From NCBI GenBank assembly GCA_964432875.1, contig CAYSPJ010000013.1:1-64000 (forward strand): DNA of 64,000 bases. Direction: 5' to 3'. Below are positions 33,938 to 41,224 of the stretch, one piece after another. This DNA comes from JACJYE01 sp964432875 (GTDB lineage: Bacteria; Bacteroidota; Bacteroidia; Chitinophagales; Saprospiraceae). The stretch's first letter is position 1; every line of letters begins with the position of its first letter. A program made the translations under genes and the position numbers. Below the pieces are notes generated by a model, which worked only from the letters and a program-made list of their open reading frames with translations, was not told the origin of the DNA and did not search any database.

Positions 33938-34314
33938 TGGCTATGTTTTTCTTTGTAATGCAATTCGGAAGCCCCCCCTTTGCGGTTTTGCTCAGCCAGC
34001 GTCCAATAGTCGGTAGAGGTTGTTTGTATCCACAAGTTGCCAGATTTGCGGAAGACCTGGACGTTCAGGCCGTATTTGCTGAGGAACATCTGCTCAAAAT
34101 CACTGACCCGAATATCGTCTTTGATCGTTAGGTTTTCCAAGCTATGGATTTTGCGCACGGCACCCAGCTTGCGGTTGGGGTCAAGGCGGTCTTCGATAGG
34201 AGAACCCTCGCCCTGCTCATGTTCCCCTTTGTAGAATTCAATTTTCAGGTATGGAAAGAAAGCATTGAATTCCTTCTGGATATCTCGCAGCGTCTTATCA
34301 TCAGAAATGGTCAT
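33934..34314 (-). CDS. Conserved-looking protein of unknown function in a stress-gene operon
   Basis: A 126-residue cytoplasmic protein with no signal or membrane segment. It has a mixed alpha/beta appearance (TISDDKTLRDIQKEFNAFFPYLKIEFY, then a beta-rich RVSDFEQMFLSKYGLNVQVFRKSGNLWIQT half) and a charged C-terminus. I recognise no family. It is the first gene of a two-gene operon with a CBS protein and is flanked on both sides by universal stress proteins, so a stress- or nucleotide-linked role is plausible by context only. Confidence 0.75.
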   Translation of the reverse strand: MTISDDKTLRDIQKEFNAFFPYLKIEFYKGEHEQGEGSPIEDRLDPNRKLGAVRKIHSLENLTIKDDIRVSDFEQMFLSKYGLNVQVFRKSGNLWIQTTSTDYWTLAEQNRKGGASELHYKEKHSQ

Positions 34315-34523
34315 GGCTTTTGGCTTTTCCCGGCATCAATTTGCCTGCGGTGGTTAATAATGAAAGCTTTTGCCCTCGCTAAATGGCACTTTCTGCTTCG
34401 CTTCAAAAATACTTGCTCGCCAACCGTTCTTTGCTGACAAGCGTCAGCCCCGGGTAGTGACTTTTATCAATGCTGACTCTCCGGCCCGCTTTCTCTTTTG
34501 GCTAAATTTCCGCCCCTATAAAA

Positions 34524-34553
34524 GGGCCGCCAAAAAAAAGTTTTCGACGGCCT
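34524..34553 (-). terminator. Possible terminator after the second universal stress gene
   Basis: On the minus strand AAGGCCGTC pairs imperfectly with GGCGGCC across a T-rich loop, followed by CTTTTAT. It lies about 120 bp past the stop at 34672, so the evidence is weak. The rest of 34315-34671 shows nothing else. Confidence 0.35.
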
Positions 34554-34671
34554 TCTGAAAAACTAACCTCACTAAATAGAAAAAAATTCACCAAGCTATG
34601 ATGATAGAATTGAAACCGTATTTCCTGGATTTATATCTTTTCAGCGCACCCTGTAGCTTATGCAGATGGGC

Positions 34672-35595
34672 TTATTTCACAACTAATGTGGGTATTTCCT
34701 CATTGAGTGCCAGGAGTTTTTCCGTAATGCTGCCCATTAGCAACAAATCAACTTTGGAGTGCCCTTTGGCACCCATGACAATCAGGCTCACCTCGCGTTC
34801 GCGGGCAAAACCTAGGATGTGTTGTGCAATCCCGGGCTTTTCCCGGCATACTAGTTCCATACCAATCACATCCTTGTATTCCTCTGGGGTGTAGGTATGC
34901 AGGAAAGCCCGGAATGCTTCCAGCTGAGATTCCTCCAGGATTTCGATGAACTGCTCTCTGGTCTTGTTCAATTTGTAAACGCTCAGGTTTGGAGCGTTGT
35001 AGACATTCAGGCAGGTGATGGCAGCTCCATTGGCTAATTCTGCTTTAATAGCCAAGGCTTTGTGCAAAGCCTGGACAGAGTTTTGAGAAAAATCAACCGG
35101 CACCAGGATATGGCGGATCTCCGCCTTGGACCGGTCGGGGATGATCAGTGCATCGCAAGTGGTTTTGCGCACCAGGTTTTTAGCCAGGATCCCATGCTGG
35201 CTCACACCGCTACGCTGGCCGATGACCGCCAGGTCGGCACCACTATCGGCTACATTAAACAACAGCTCTTCCAGCGGGTCGCCCTCCTTGATGTCAAATT
35301 CGATATGTACGGCGCTCCCTTTTTTCATCTGAGCCTTTATCTCACGCCGCATTTGCATAATGGCCTCATGATCCAGTTCATAATTGCTGATAAAGGATTC
35401 AGCTTCATGTTCCAGTATGGTATTGAACTGGTCGATCCTTGGCATTACATGCATAAAAGAAAGGGCGCCCGTTGGGATGTGGTGGGTTAAAAAATCCAGG
35501 TATTCCAGGATTTTGTCATCCGTTGGGCCCAACTCGAGCGCCACTATCGCCTGGCGTATCTGGTAGGGCTGGATAGCCTTTGGTGGATGCTTCAT
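34672..35595 (-). CDS. Universal stress protein, tandem UspA domains (second copy)
   Basis: The first UspA half starts at QAIVALELGPTDDKILEYL and ends with the glycine motif IGQRSGVSQHG and DALIIPDRSKAEI; the second begins HILVPVDFSQNSVQAL, continues with AAITCLNVYNAP and ends IVMGAKGHSKVDLLLMGSIT and PTLVVK. The length is about 307 residues from ATG 35595; an ATG at 35628 would add 11 residues with no clear merit. It is a paralogue of the gene at 32529-33395 in layout. Role: stress sensor, nucleotide binding; cytoplasmic. Confidence 0.88.
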   Translation of the reverse strand: MKHPPKAIQPYQIRQAIVALELGPTDDKILEYLDFLTHHIPTGALSFMHVMPRIDQFNTILEHEAESFISNYELDHEAIMQMRREIKAQMKKGSAVHIEFDIKEGDPLEELLFNVADSGADLAVIGQRSGVSQHGILAKNLVRKTTCDALIIPDRSKAEIRHILVPVDFSQNSVQALHKALAIKAELANGAAITCLNVYNAPNLSVYKLNKTREQFIEILEESQLEAFRAFLHTYTPEEYKDVIGMELVCREKPGIAQHILGFAREREVSLIVMGAKGHSKVDLLLMGSITEKLLALNEEIPTLVVK

Positions 35596-35794
35596 ATTCG
35601 CAGGGATCAGGGAGGTTATCATAGGCATTGTTTGCGATAATGATTTTTCACTATTGCCAAAAATAACCTTTGCTTAGGTGGCTTTAGGTGATAATCATCA
35701 AAACGAACAGTGATTTTTATCAAATCAGCTTGTTGTGGTGAAGCTGCCTGTCCTGCCCTCCGGCTTTGCCTCGGAAAACGCGATTACCACCTCA

Positions 35795-36001
35795 TCACCT
35801 ATCCTCGTACCACTTATCGTCGCTAAAAGTATGCTGGCTCTCATCATCAGCGCGCAGCACGGCGATGGCCTGCACCAGGAGCAGCAGCGGCAAGCCCGCC
35901 ACGCCGGCCCAAATCAGGAAAGTAGTGGGATAAAGGATGAGCAAGAAGATGACCAGCATCAACAAGGTGAAAATCCAGATGGTGATAGTTTTGTAGTGCA
36001 T
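35795..36001 (-). CDS. Small membrane protein of unknown function
   Basis: A 68-residue ORF with two hydrophobic helices (residues 6-25 and 29-47), a short turn, and a charged tail DDESQHTFSDDKWYEDR. ATG start at 36001. Such small proteins are common in envelope stress contexts, but nothing in sequence assigns a role. The gene lies just left of an assembly gap, so its upstream context is unknown. It might be incomplete annotation noise, yet the helices and charged tail look like real coding sequence. Confidence 0.6.
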   Translation of the reverse strand: MHYKTITIWIFTLLMLVIFLLILYPTTFLIWAGVAGLPLLLLVQAIAVLRADDESQHTFSDDKWYEDR

Positions 36002-36072
36002 AGTGCTGAGATAATTGTGGGAACAAAGCGCCCCGTTCGCTCCCGGTGAAATTCCTGAATATTGCTACCTCA

Positions 36073-36172
36073 NNNNNNNNNNNNNNNNNNNNNNNNNNNN
36101 NNNNNNNNNNNNNNNNNNNNNNNNNNNNNNNNNNNNNNNNNNNNNNNNNNNNNNNNNNNNNNNNNNNNNNNN
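36073..36172. other. Assembly gap (100 N)
   Basis: A second run of exactly 100 N between the small membrane protein and the TraB/GumN gene; its true length is unknown. The stop of the TraB gene begins 8 bp after it. Confidence 0.99.
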
Positions 36173-36179
36173 ACACGAA

Positions 36180-37088
36180 TTAGCGCAGCGGCTTCACCGT
36201 ATAGCCTTGTTCGCGCAGCAGCGCCACCACGCCCTGATCGCCGCCCAAGTGGCCAGCGCCTACAGCAAAGAAGGTCGGCTGCTCCACCATCATTTTTGAC
36301 ATAATGGGGATCCAGTTGCGGTTGCGGCCGACCAATAGCAAATCGCCATAGCTGCCAATGCCGCCAGCTTCATCGTCCATCAGAGCCTGCATGCCCTGTA
36401 AGTCTTGGTTTTTATACAACTCGACCATGTGTTCAAATTGCCCATCGCTACCCCCTTCAGATTTGATAGACTCCAGCAGCATCTGCGCCTGTTCTTGATA
36501 TGGGATGCTGTCGAACATACTCATCTGGAATTCTGCGGTCTCCAGCCCGCCGATGGCCATTTGGCGCGCTTGGGCCATGGTCATGAGCTCCATTTCATAG
36601 GAGGTCATCTGAGCGCCATCGCCGCTCATCGAAAACATATCCTGATCGCCGCCCAGCACTGACAAAAACATCGGCTTGATGCGGTCGAGGAACATCATTG
36701 GCAGCCCGATAGACTCAAAGTGGGCCTTGACTAAGGCATAGTCGTCTGTACTGAGCAGGTCTTTCAGCGTCACGTTGCCACCCATGAAAGATTTCATGAG
36801 CAGGGGCATTAGCTTGGTGAAATCGGCCATTTCTTCCATGTTGATTTCGAAGACGACCCGCTGCGACTGCTCGAAGGATTGTTTGGTCAGATCGCTGAGG
36901 AAAAAATCTTCCTTACCAATCAAGTGGATGGTGCCAAAAAGGAAGGAGGGCTGGGCCAAGCCTTTGCCCGTAATTTCCCAGAGCAGCGAATTCTCATCAG
37001 TACTTGGGGCATATTGTGCGCTGCCCGGCTGTGCCCAGATGGCGATGCTCAGGAGAGAGAGCAGCAGCGAATAAATGGTTTTTTGCAT
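36180..37088 (-). CDS. TraB/GumN family protein, secreted
   Basis: From ATG 37088 the 302-residue precursor has a signal peptide ending near AIWAQPGSAQ, then the TraB/GumN fold: LLWEITGKGLAQPSFLFGTIHLIG early on, RVVFEINMEEM and, at the C-terminus, FFAVGAGHLGGDQGVVALLREQGY, the GxxH motif of the family. Some members are thought to be metalloproteases or haem-uptake linked, but the function is not settled. An in-frame ATG at 37133 lacks a signal. The gene has its own transcript, since a long hairpin separates it from the vWA gene. Confidence 0.88.
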   Translation of the reverse strand: MQKTIYSLLLSLLSIAIWAQPGSAQYAPSTDENSLLWEITGKGLAQPSFLFGTIHLIGKEDFFLSDLTKQSFEQSQRVVFEINMEEMADFTKLMPLLMKSFMGGNVTLKDLLSTDDYALVKAHFESIGLPMMFLDRIKPMFLSVLGGDQDMFSMSGDGAQMTSYEMELMTMAQARQMAIGGLETAEFQMSMFDSIPYQEQAQMLLESIKSEGGSDGQFEHMVELYKNQDLQGMQALMDDEAGGIGSYGDLLLVGRNRNWIPIMSKMMVEQPTFFAVGAGHLGGDQGVVALLREQGYTVKPLR

Positions 37089-37163
37089 GTGTGGTGCTTT
37101 GAAGCAAATGAAATAATCTGGTTTTCTCTCCATAACACTTCAAAGGCGGTTTTTGATTTAGAT

Positions 37164-37211
37164 ATGGCGCTGGTGAGCGAAAAGAAGGCCCTTTTCGCTC
37201 ACCAGCGCCAT
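37164..37211. repeat. Perfect 21-bp inverted repeat with 6-nt loop
   Basis: The arm 37164-37184 (starting ATGGCGCTGGTGAG) is exactly complementary to 37191-37211, around AAGGCC. It begins right after the stop of the vWA gene (37213) on the minus strand and precedes the TraB gene, so it may be a terminator or mRNA-end stabiliser. No T-run follows on either strand. Confidence 0.75.
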
Positions 37212-37212
37212 G

Positions 37213-38709
37213 CTATCGTATCACCATAACCTTGGCGGCCATTCGCTGGGCGCCTTCCCCTTGCCATTCCAGCCAATACCCTCCCGGTGCCCAAGCACTC
37301 ACATCCACGTGGCAAGCACCGGCAGCTAGGTCAGACTGTTGGAAAACCAGCTGGCCAGCTTCGTTATAGGCTGAAAGCAGGCGAGTAGGGGCAGGCAGTT
37401 CGAGCCACAATTCGGTTGTGGCCGGGTTGGGGTAACAGTGGAGGGGAAGCGCTGTGCCGGATAGGCTGTTTGCATCTACGACCTCAGTGCATGGCGGCAG
37501 CGGGGTGAGCAATGACGGCAGCTCTAGCAACCAATCGCCGAGCGCTTGGTGCATAGGATTGCCAACGATAATGGGGTGGCGGTGCAGCACAGTCTCAGTG
37601 CCACCCGTAAGATAGGCATAGCAGCCATTGGTCGCGATGGCCAGGCTGCGCAGCAAGAACTCACCCTCATGCCCTAGCCCGCCGCAGGCTACCGGGATCA
37701 CGGTGATGCCTTTGGCCGCCGCCAAACGTAGGGCCTGATCCAGGCGCGGCAATGCGCCAACGGCCTCAGCGGGCTGCGCGTCAGTAAACAACAGGAGGAT
37801 GCGGGCATCGGCTTCAGGGCGCCAGTCATGTCCCTGCAAAGCTGCCATCAAGGCTGTATCGAGCGGTTCGGCCTCGCCGCCACCGCCCACCGCCTGCCAG
37901 AGGAAGTCCTTGGCGGCAAAGGGCGATCCCGGGCCGAGCGGCGCTGAGCGGGTCAGGTAGCGCTCGCTATAATCGCGGAATAAAGTAATGCCGCTGCGGT
38001 AGCCGGGCAGGGTTTGCCGCAAGGCTGCATCGGCTTGCTCCAAGGCCAGGAGGATGGTCATGAATTCATCCTGCATCGACTGCGTGGCGTCGATCAGCGC
38101 CACCAGGTCAATACCTTGTGCTGGTTGACAGCCGACGGGCAGCGATAGCGCGTTTTTCCCGTGCTCAAAAGGCTGAGGATGCGGGTATTCATAGCTCTGT
38201 CCCTGGTATTCCACGCGGATTGCACGCGGCGGCTGGGATGAGCTGCTCCAGAGCTCGGCCTGCCCATGAGCATCCGCAACGGCCCGCCACAGTACACTGC
38301 CGTCCATGCCGATGAGCGCAGCGCGGGCGTGGCGCACGGGCTGGCCCTGCTGGCCGCTCAATTGCAGGCGGTAGCGCTGGTGCGGGAGAAGCGGCCATTT
38401 TTCGCGTTCGGCCTGGAAATCGCGCTGCAAGGATTGGCACCAGCCAGGCCAGTTTTCAAGGTCGCTCCACCACGACACGGATAAGCTAGCAAGATTGGCC
38501 CGGCACAGGCGCTCGGCGGTGGCCGGTGGCCGGTTGGAGGCCAGCTGAGTCATTACAGCCCCCTGGCCGCAGTAATCGGTTTGGACGAGGGGCGTTTTAT
38601 AACCAGTCACGACCACCGGTTCGAGATTGGGCGCGCTATCGAGGCGGGGCTGGGCCGCTAGCGCCAGTGCCCAAAGTATAGCGGCGAAGAAACAGTACTG
38701 TTTTTTCAT
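37213..38709 (-). CDS. Secreted vWA-domain protein with T9SS type A sorting domain
   Basis: A 498-residue precursor: signal peptide (1-19), a motif VVVTGYKTPLVQTDYCGQG (about 32-50), a beta-rich region, a vWA domain with a MIDAS-like DATQS (about 210; Thr in place of the first Ser), and a C-terminal sorting domain CYPNPATTELWLEL to AAKVMVIR, typical of T9SS cargo that is secreted and anchored to the surface. It overlaps the upstream vWA gene by four bases (ATGA), so the two are translated together. The YKxPL motif recurs in that neighbour. Confidence 0.9.
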   Translation of the reverse strand: MKKQYCFFAAILWALALAAQPRLDSAPNLEPVVVTGYKTPLVQTDYCGQGAVMTQLASNRPPATAERLCRANLASLSVSWWSDLENWPGWCQSLQRDFQAEREKWPLLPHQRYRLQLSGQQGQPVRHARAALIGMDGSVLWRAVADAHGQAELWSSSSQPPRAIRVEYQGQSYEYPHPQPFEHGKNALSLPVGCQPAQGIDLVALIDATQSMQDEFMTILLALEQADAALRQTLPGYRSGITLFRDYSERYLTRSAPLGPGSPFAAKDFLWQAVGGGGEAEPLDTALMAALQGHDWRPEADARILLLFTDAQPAEAVGALPRLDQALRLAAAKGITVIPVACGGLGHEGEFLLRSLAIATNGCYAYLTGGTETVLHRHPIIVGNPMHQALGDWLLELPSLLTPLPPCTEVVDANSLSGTALPLHCYPNPATTELWLELPAPTRLLSAYNEAGQLVFQQSDLAAGACHVDVSAWAPGGYWLEWQGEGAQRMAAKVMVIR

Positions 38710-40625
38710 GGCATTCCGTTTTTAGCTGCTGTCGAGTGGAGGGATTGAGCTTTTTTGACTAGCTCCAGAAAGGCTTCGCGATGCCCTTCCAGATCGTCTT
38801 GCCGCGCGTTTTCGGCCATTTGGAGCACCAGGCCATAGGTGCAGGCGCCGCGGTTGGCGGAGTCGCGCAGCAACAGGCAGAAGCCGGCTACTGCTGCTGC
38901 GAAACGGAGTGGCTCCGGGGCCTGCCCGAAGGCATCGATTGCGGTGCCGCTCGGGTGCTGGAAGTAGTAGCTTTGGCTTTCCCGCGGGCGTTTATAGCGC
39001 ACATGGATGACCGCCGGAGGTGCCTCGGGCACCGTCTGGCTCGCAGAGGGCTTCAGTTCATACAGAGCGGTCACGGTATGTCCGGCACCAAGCTCGCCGG
39101 CATCTTTGGTGTCGTCTTCAAAGTCTTCCTGCTCCAGCAGGCGGTTTTCGTAGCCGATGAGGCGGTAGGATTCCACTTGGGTGGGGTCGAATTCCACTTG
39201 CAGCTTCACGTCTTCAGCGATGGTGAACAGGGTGCCGCTGCCTTCTGCCAGGAAGAGCTTTTCGGCTTCTTCCAGCTTGTCGATGTAGGCGTAGTTGCCA
39301 TTGCCTTTATTGGCGAGCCGTTCCAGGCGGTCGTCTTTGTAATTGCCCATGCCAAAACCCAACACGCTGAGGTAAATGCCCGTTTGGCGTTTTTCCGTGA
39401 TAAACGCTTCCAGCTCTTGGGGGCTGCTGATGCCGATGTTGAAATCGCCATCGGTAGCCAGGATGATGCGGTTGTTGCCTTCGGGCAGGAAATACGAACT
39501 GGCCAGCTCGTAGGCGCGTTGCAGGGCTGGCCCTCCAGCCGTGCCGCCGCCGGCGGAGAGGCTATCAATGACCGTGCGGATTTGCGCCTTTTTATCGCCG
39601 GGGGCAGCTTCCAACAGCACGGTAAAGCTGCCGGCATAGGTGACGATTGAAATCCGGTCTTGTGGCCGCAGTTGCTCGACGAGTAATGACAGCGCTTGTT
39701 TCACCAGCGGTAGCCGGTTGTACCCTCCCATCGATCCGGACACATCGATGAGAAAGACCAGGTGGCTGGCTGGGGCGTCTTTCAGCCGGATATCCTGGCC
39801 CTTGAGCCCGATCTGTAAAAGCCAGTGGCCGGGCTGCCAGGGGCATTCAGCCAGGCTGATATAGGCAGCTAGCGGATGCTCTCCCTCCGGCTGCGGGTAA
39901 TCGTAGTCGAAATAGTTGATCAGCTCCTCGGTGCGTACGGCGTCAACTGGCGGGAACTGATCCTGCTCCAGAAAGCGGCGCACGTTGCTGTAGGCAGCCC
40001 GGTCCACGTCGATCGAGAAAGTCGAAAAGGCAGATTGGCTGGCCAGCACAAAGGGGTTTTCGGCAATCGGCGCGTATGACTCGCCATGGGTATCGGCTTT
40101 TCCGGCAACTGCGCTTTGCCGCAAGCCCTTCTTTCTCGGCTCCGGGCTCTGTTGGGCGAGAGGGGAGGGAGGCTGGCCGGCCGACGGCTTCTGTTTTTTT
40201 CTGTTTGTTTTGCGCCTTTCACTACGTACGGTGTAGCCACAAGTCGTATTATCCTGGGTGATCAATGGCACTTTATACTCCACGACATAAACCGCTTCCA
40301 GCATCACGCCCGCCGACTCCAGGGCGATGTCCTGCCGGTTGGCTTTGTCGGCAAGCACCCGCACGCCCGCGAAGCGTCGGCGGGTGTAGCCGACGTAACT
40401 GATTTCCAGGTCATAGCTGCCGGGTGCTAGCGGCCAGAAGCGGTAGTGCCCGTCGAAGTCTGTTTCCGTGCCGGTCACTAATAGGCTATCTTGATATAGC
40501 GCTACGCTGGCGAAAATAATCGCTTCGCCAGTGTTGGCATCATTGATTTTGCCTTCCAGTAGAGCTTGGGTGAATACCGTTGCCGAAAACAGGCAAAGCG
40601 CTAACAATAGGAGGAGTTTTTTCAT
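38706..40625 (-). CDS. vWA-domain protein with N-terminal carboxypeptidase-regulatory-like domain (YfbK-like)
   Basis: The 639-residue precursor has a signal peptide (1-19), a CarboxypepD_reg-like beta-sandwich (20-105), a short link with VVEYKVPLITQDNTTCGYT, a basic low-complexity linker (about 130-175) and a YfbK-type region with FSTFSIDVDRAAYSNVRRFL, vWA domain with MIDAS DVSGS (about 293) and a C-terminal DUF3520-like part. Function unknown; the family is secreted or surface-associated. It is coupled to the next vWA gene. A promoter candidate lies at 41000-41007, with a terminator-like hairpin inside the long leader. Confidence 0.9.
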   Translation of the reverse strand: MKKLLLLLALCLFSATVFTQALLEGKINDANTGEAIIFASVALYQDSLLVTGTETDFDGHYRFWPLAPGSYDLEISYVGYTRRRFAGVRVLADKANRQDIALESAGVMLEAVYVVEYKVPLITQDNTTCGYTVRSERRKTNRKKQKPSAGQPPSPLAQQSPEPRKKGLRQSAVAGKADTHGESYAPIAENPFVLASQSAFSTFSIDVDRAAYSNVRRFLEQDQFPPVDAVRTEELINYFDYDYPQPEGEHPLAAYISLAECPWQPGHWLLQIGLKGQDIRLKDAPASHLVFLIDVSGSMGGYNRLPLVKQALSLLVEQLRPQDRISIVTYAGSFTVLLEAAPGDKKAQIRTVIDSLSAGGGTAGGPALQRAYELASSYFLPEGNNRIILATDGDFNIGISSPQELEAFITEKRQTGIYLSVLGFGMGNYKDDRLERLANKGNGNYAYIDKLEEAEKLFLAEGSGTLFTIAEDVKLQVEFDPTQVESYRLIGYENRLLEQEDFEDDTKDAGELGAGHTVTALYELKPSASQTVPEAPPAVIHVRYKRPRESQSYYFQHPSGTAIDAFGQAPEPLRFAAAVAGFCLLLRDSANRGACTYGLVLQMAENARQDDLEGHREAFLELVKKAQSLHSTAAKNGMP

Positions 40626-40869
40626 AACTTGATCGTTTAAGAAATGGGAGGAGGCTTTGTTAAGAAAGGAAAAAGTAAAAAGTAAAAAGTAAAAAGGAAA
40701 ATGGAGCGAAGCGACATCCCGTCTGAACGAAGTGAAGCGGGAAGGAAAACGCTGGCGTCCCGGACGAGCGAAGCGAGAGCGGGATAGAGCGAATCGACAT
40801 CCCGTCTGAACGAAGTGAAGCGGGAAGTAAAAAGTGGCGTAGTCATACTGATGAGTTGCAAGCCCGAAG
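40626..40869. repeat. Leader region with a 41-bp direct repeat and AGTAAAA tandem
   Basis: GAGCGAAGCGACATCCCGTC (start of copy 1) runs 40704-40744 and again 40787-40827 with one mismatch, 83 bp apart. An 8-bp AGTAAAA tandem lies at about 40670-40696. The complement of the core matches the repeats at 21.7 and 23.6 kb. The two copies flank a GCGAAGCGAGAGCGGGA segment with similar character. Confidence 0.7.
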
Positions 40870-40908
40870 AAAAAAATCGGCTCGCCTGCCCGTAGGGCAG
40901 TGCGAGCC
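40870..40908 (-). terminator. Rho-independent terminator without an upstream gene (possible attenuator)
   Basis: On the minus strand a 13-bp stem (GGCTCGC + CTGCCC with one bulged A) around a 3-nt loop is followed by GATTTTTTTC (40878-40869). No minus-strand gene lies between it and 41.2 kb, whereas the vWA gene begins 245 nt downstream. It may attenuate that gene or end a short RNA. Confidence 0.65.
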
Positions 40909-40999
40909 GAAAAAAAGAGACTTGTTTGCCGGGCGCAACAAAAGTTTTCATAGCCTGAAGTATATGAGTAGTTGTTTTTTGGAGCTACATTTTAAGCCC

Positions 41000-41007
41000 C
41001 AAAAATA
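41000..41007 (-). promoter_or_regulatory. Possible -7 box for the leader of the vWA gene pair
   Basis: TATTTTTG on the minus strand matches TAnnTTTG. A TTTG at 41036-41033 lies 25 bp upstream, longer than the usual 19-20. A transcript from here would pass the terminator at 40870-40908. Confidence 0.35.
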
Positions 41008-41091
41008 GGCTGGATGTTGGCGCGATGCGAACCAAATATTCAGTATTGTCAGTTTTCTGAATGCCTCCTGAAAATCTGTCCCTTTTCTCTC

Positions 41092-41122
41092 TTGCCTTTT
41101 CCTGGTCAAATGCTTACCTTTG
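41092..41122 (+). promoter_or_regulatory. Promoter of purH
   Basis: TTG (41092-41094) and TACCTTTG (41115-41122) separated by 20 bp match the Bacteroidota consensus. The leader to ATG 41225 is about 95 nt. Confidence 0.5.
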
Positions 41123-41224
41123 CGCATCTTTTTGAAAAGGTTCTGGATTTAGGGGGCCATTGCCCGGCAGCGCTATCCTTTTTCAGCGCCTTTTCCAATG
41201 ACAATCCAAACCAAACACAGCTTC

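Noticed and set aside
37164..37211. CRISPR repeat or attachment site
   Set aside because: Single copy, with no spacers, no integrase and no tRNA; treated as a palindrome only.
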